From NCBI GenBank assembly GCA_937890655.1, contig CALADT010000032.1:1-13476 (forward strand): 13,476 bases of DNA. Reading direction: 5' to 3'. Numbering within the stretch: position 1 is the first letter of the stretch; each line of letters opens with the position of its first letter. This document shows positions 13,214 to 13,476 of the stretch, piece by piece. Made by a program: the position numbers and the translations under genes. The notes under the pieces are model-generated. The model worked only from the letters and a program-made list of their open reading frames with translations. It was not told where the DNA came from and did not search any database. The stretch is from an uncultured Mucispirillum sp. GTDB lineage: Bacteria; Chrysiogenota; Deferribacteres; Deferribacterales; Mucispirillaceae.

Positions 13214-13476
13214 TATATGCTTTTTGAATTATAATTTTACTTTATTATATAGAGTATGTAGTCTATTTTTCTAATTTTTTTAATAAATCACTACATTAAA
13301 ATCTGTTAATTCTTAATAGGATTGAAGAAATCAAAAATATAATAATAAAAAATCAATAGTTGTTGTAAAAATCAAATTTGAGTAATAATCTTTTAGGTTA
13401 TTAACTTTGCTTATTAAAACACAGTTTAGTATAGGTAGTTAGTTTTAAAAATTAAAAATGTTGGAATAGGTTATAA
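13214..13476. other. AT-rich spacer at the window edge
   Basis: No ORF, RNA gene or repeat from the left-hand array was recognised here. It probably leads to the promoter of a gene beyond the window. Confidence 0.5.

Noticed and set aside
13380..13410. Inverted TAATAA...TTATTA as an operator
   Set aside because: Six-base A/T arms are expected by chance in this base composition and no gene start is visible nearby.

Overview
The window is AT-rich bacterial chromosome, very AT-rich between genes. Its protein families suit an anaerobic or microaerophilic bacterium with Gram-negative-type gene content: a zinc-ribbon L28, an NfeD/ClpP-type membrane protease, an MJ1487-like radical SAM protein, and a DUF134 / Mrp ATPase / NifX-like cluster. 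From memory the combination resembles the Deferribacterota (for example Mucispirillum), but no marker here settles that. No phage, plasmid, transposase, CRISPR, rRNA or tRNA was seen.

Bases 1-1214 are a gene-free array of related repeats: about 170-bp elements with inverted ends, embedded in composite units of about 344 bp. Bases 1215-1560 are featureless AT-rich DNA. rpmB (L28, minus strand) follows, with two tandem hairpins behind it.

Bases 1956-5530 form one plus-strand run: a 52-aa DUF1858-like protein, trmB (interrupted by a one-base frameshift), an NfeD-family serine protease, a radical SAM protein and a DUF493 (YbeD-like) protein. Genes from trmB onward overlap or nearly touch, which suggests one transcript with coupled translation.

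Bases 5574-8309 are on the minus strand: a ZIP-family metal transporter and a large two-domain glycosyltransferase (WbsX-like plus RgpF-like). Each has a plausible sigma-70-type promoter overlapped by a palindrome, so both look individually regulated.

Bases 8495-10148 (plus) hold a compact three-gene set: a DUF134 DNA-binding protein, an Mrp/NBP35 P-loop ATPase with an N-terminal cysteine cluster, and a NifX/NafY-type protein with a His/Cys-rich tail. It is closed by a strong terminator. Together these suggest handling of an Fe-S or other metal cluster, with DUF134 as likely regulator; this is the region most worth functional attention.

Bases 10245-13154 (plus) hold a SAM methyltransferase with an extremely short leader, a divergent phosphohexomutase with an altered phosphoserine loop, and a small HicB-like protein without a visible toxin partner, followed by a long hairpin. 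I see no clear-cut new defence or mobile system. The best leads are the repeat array, the metallo-cluster locus, the ZIP operator and the trmB frameshift.
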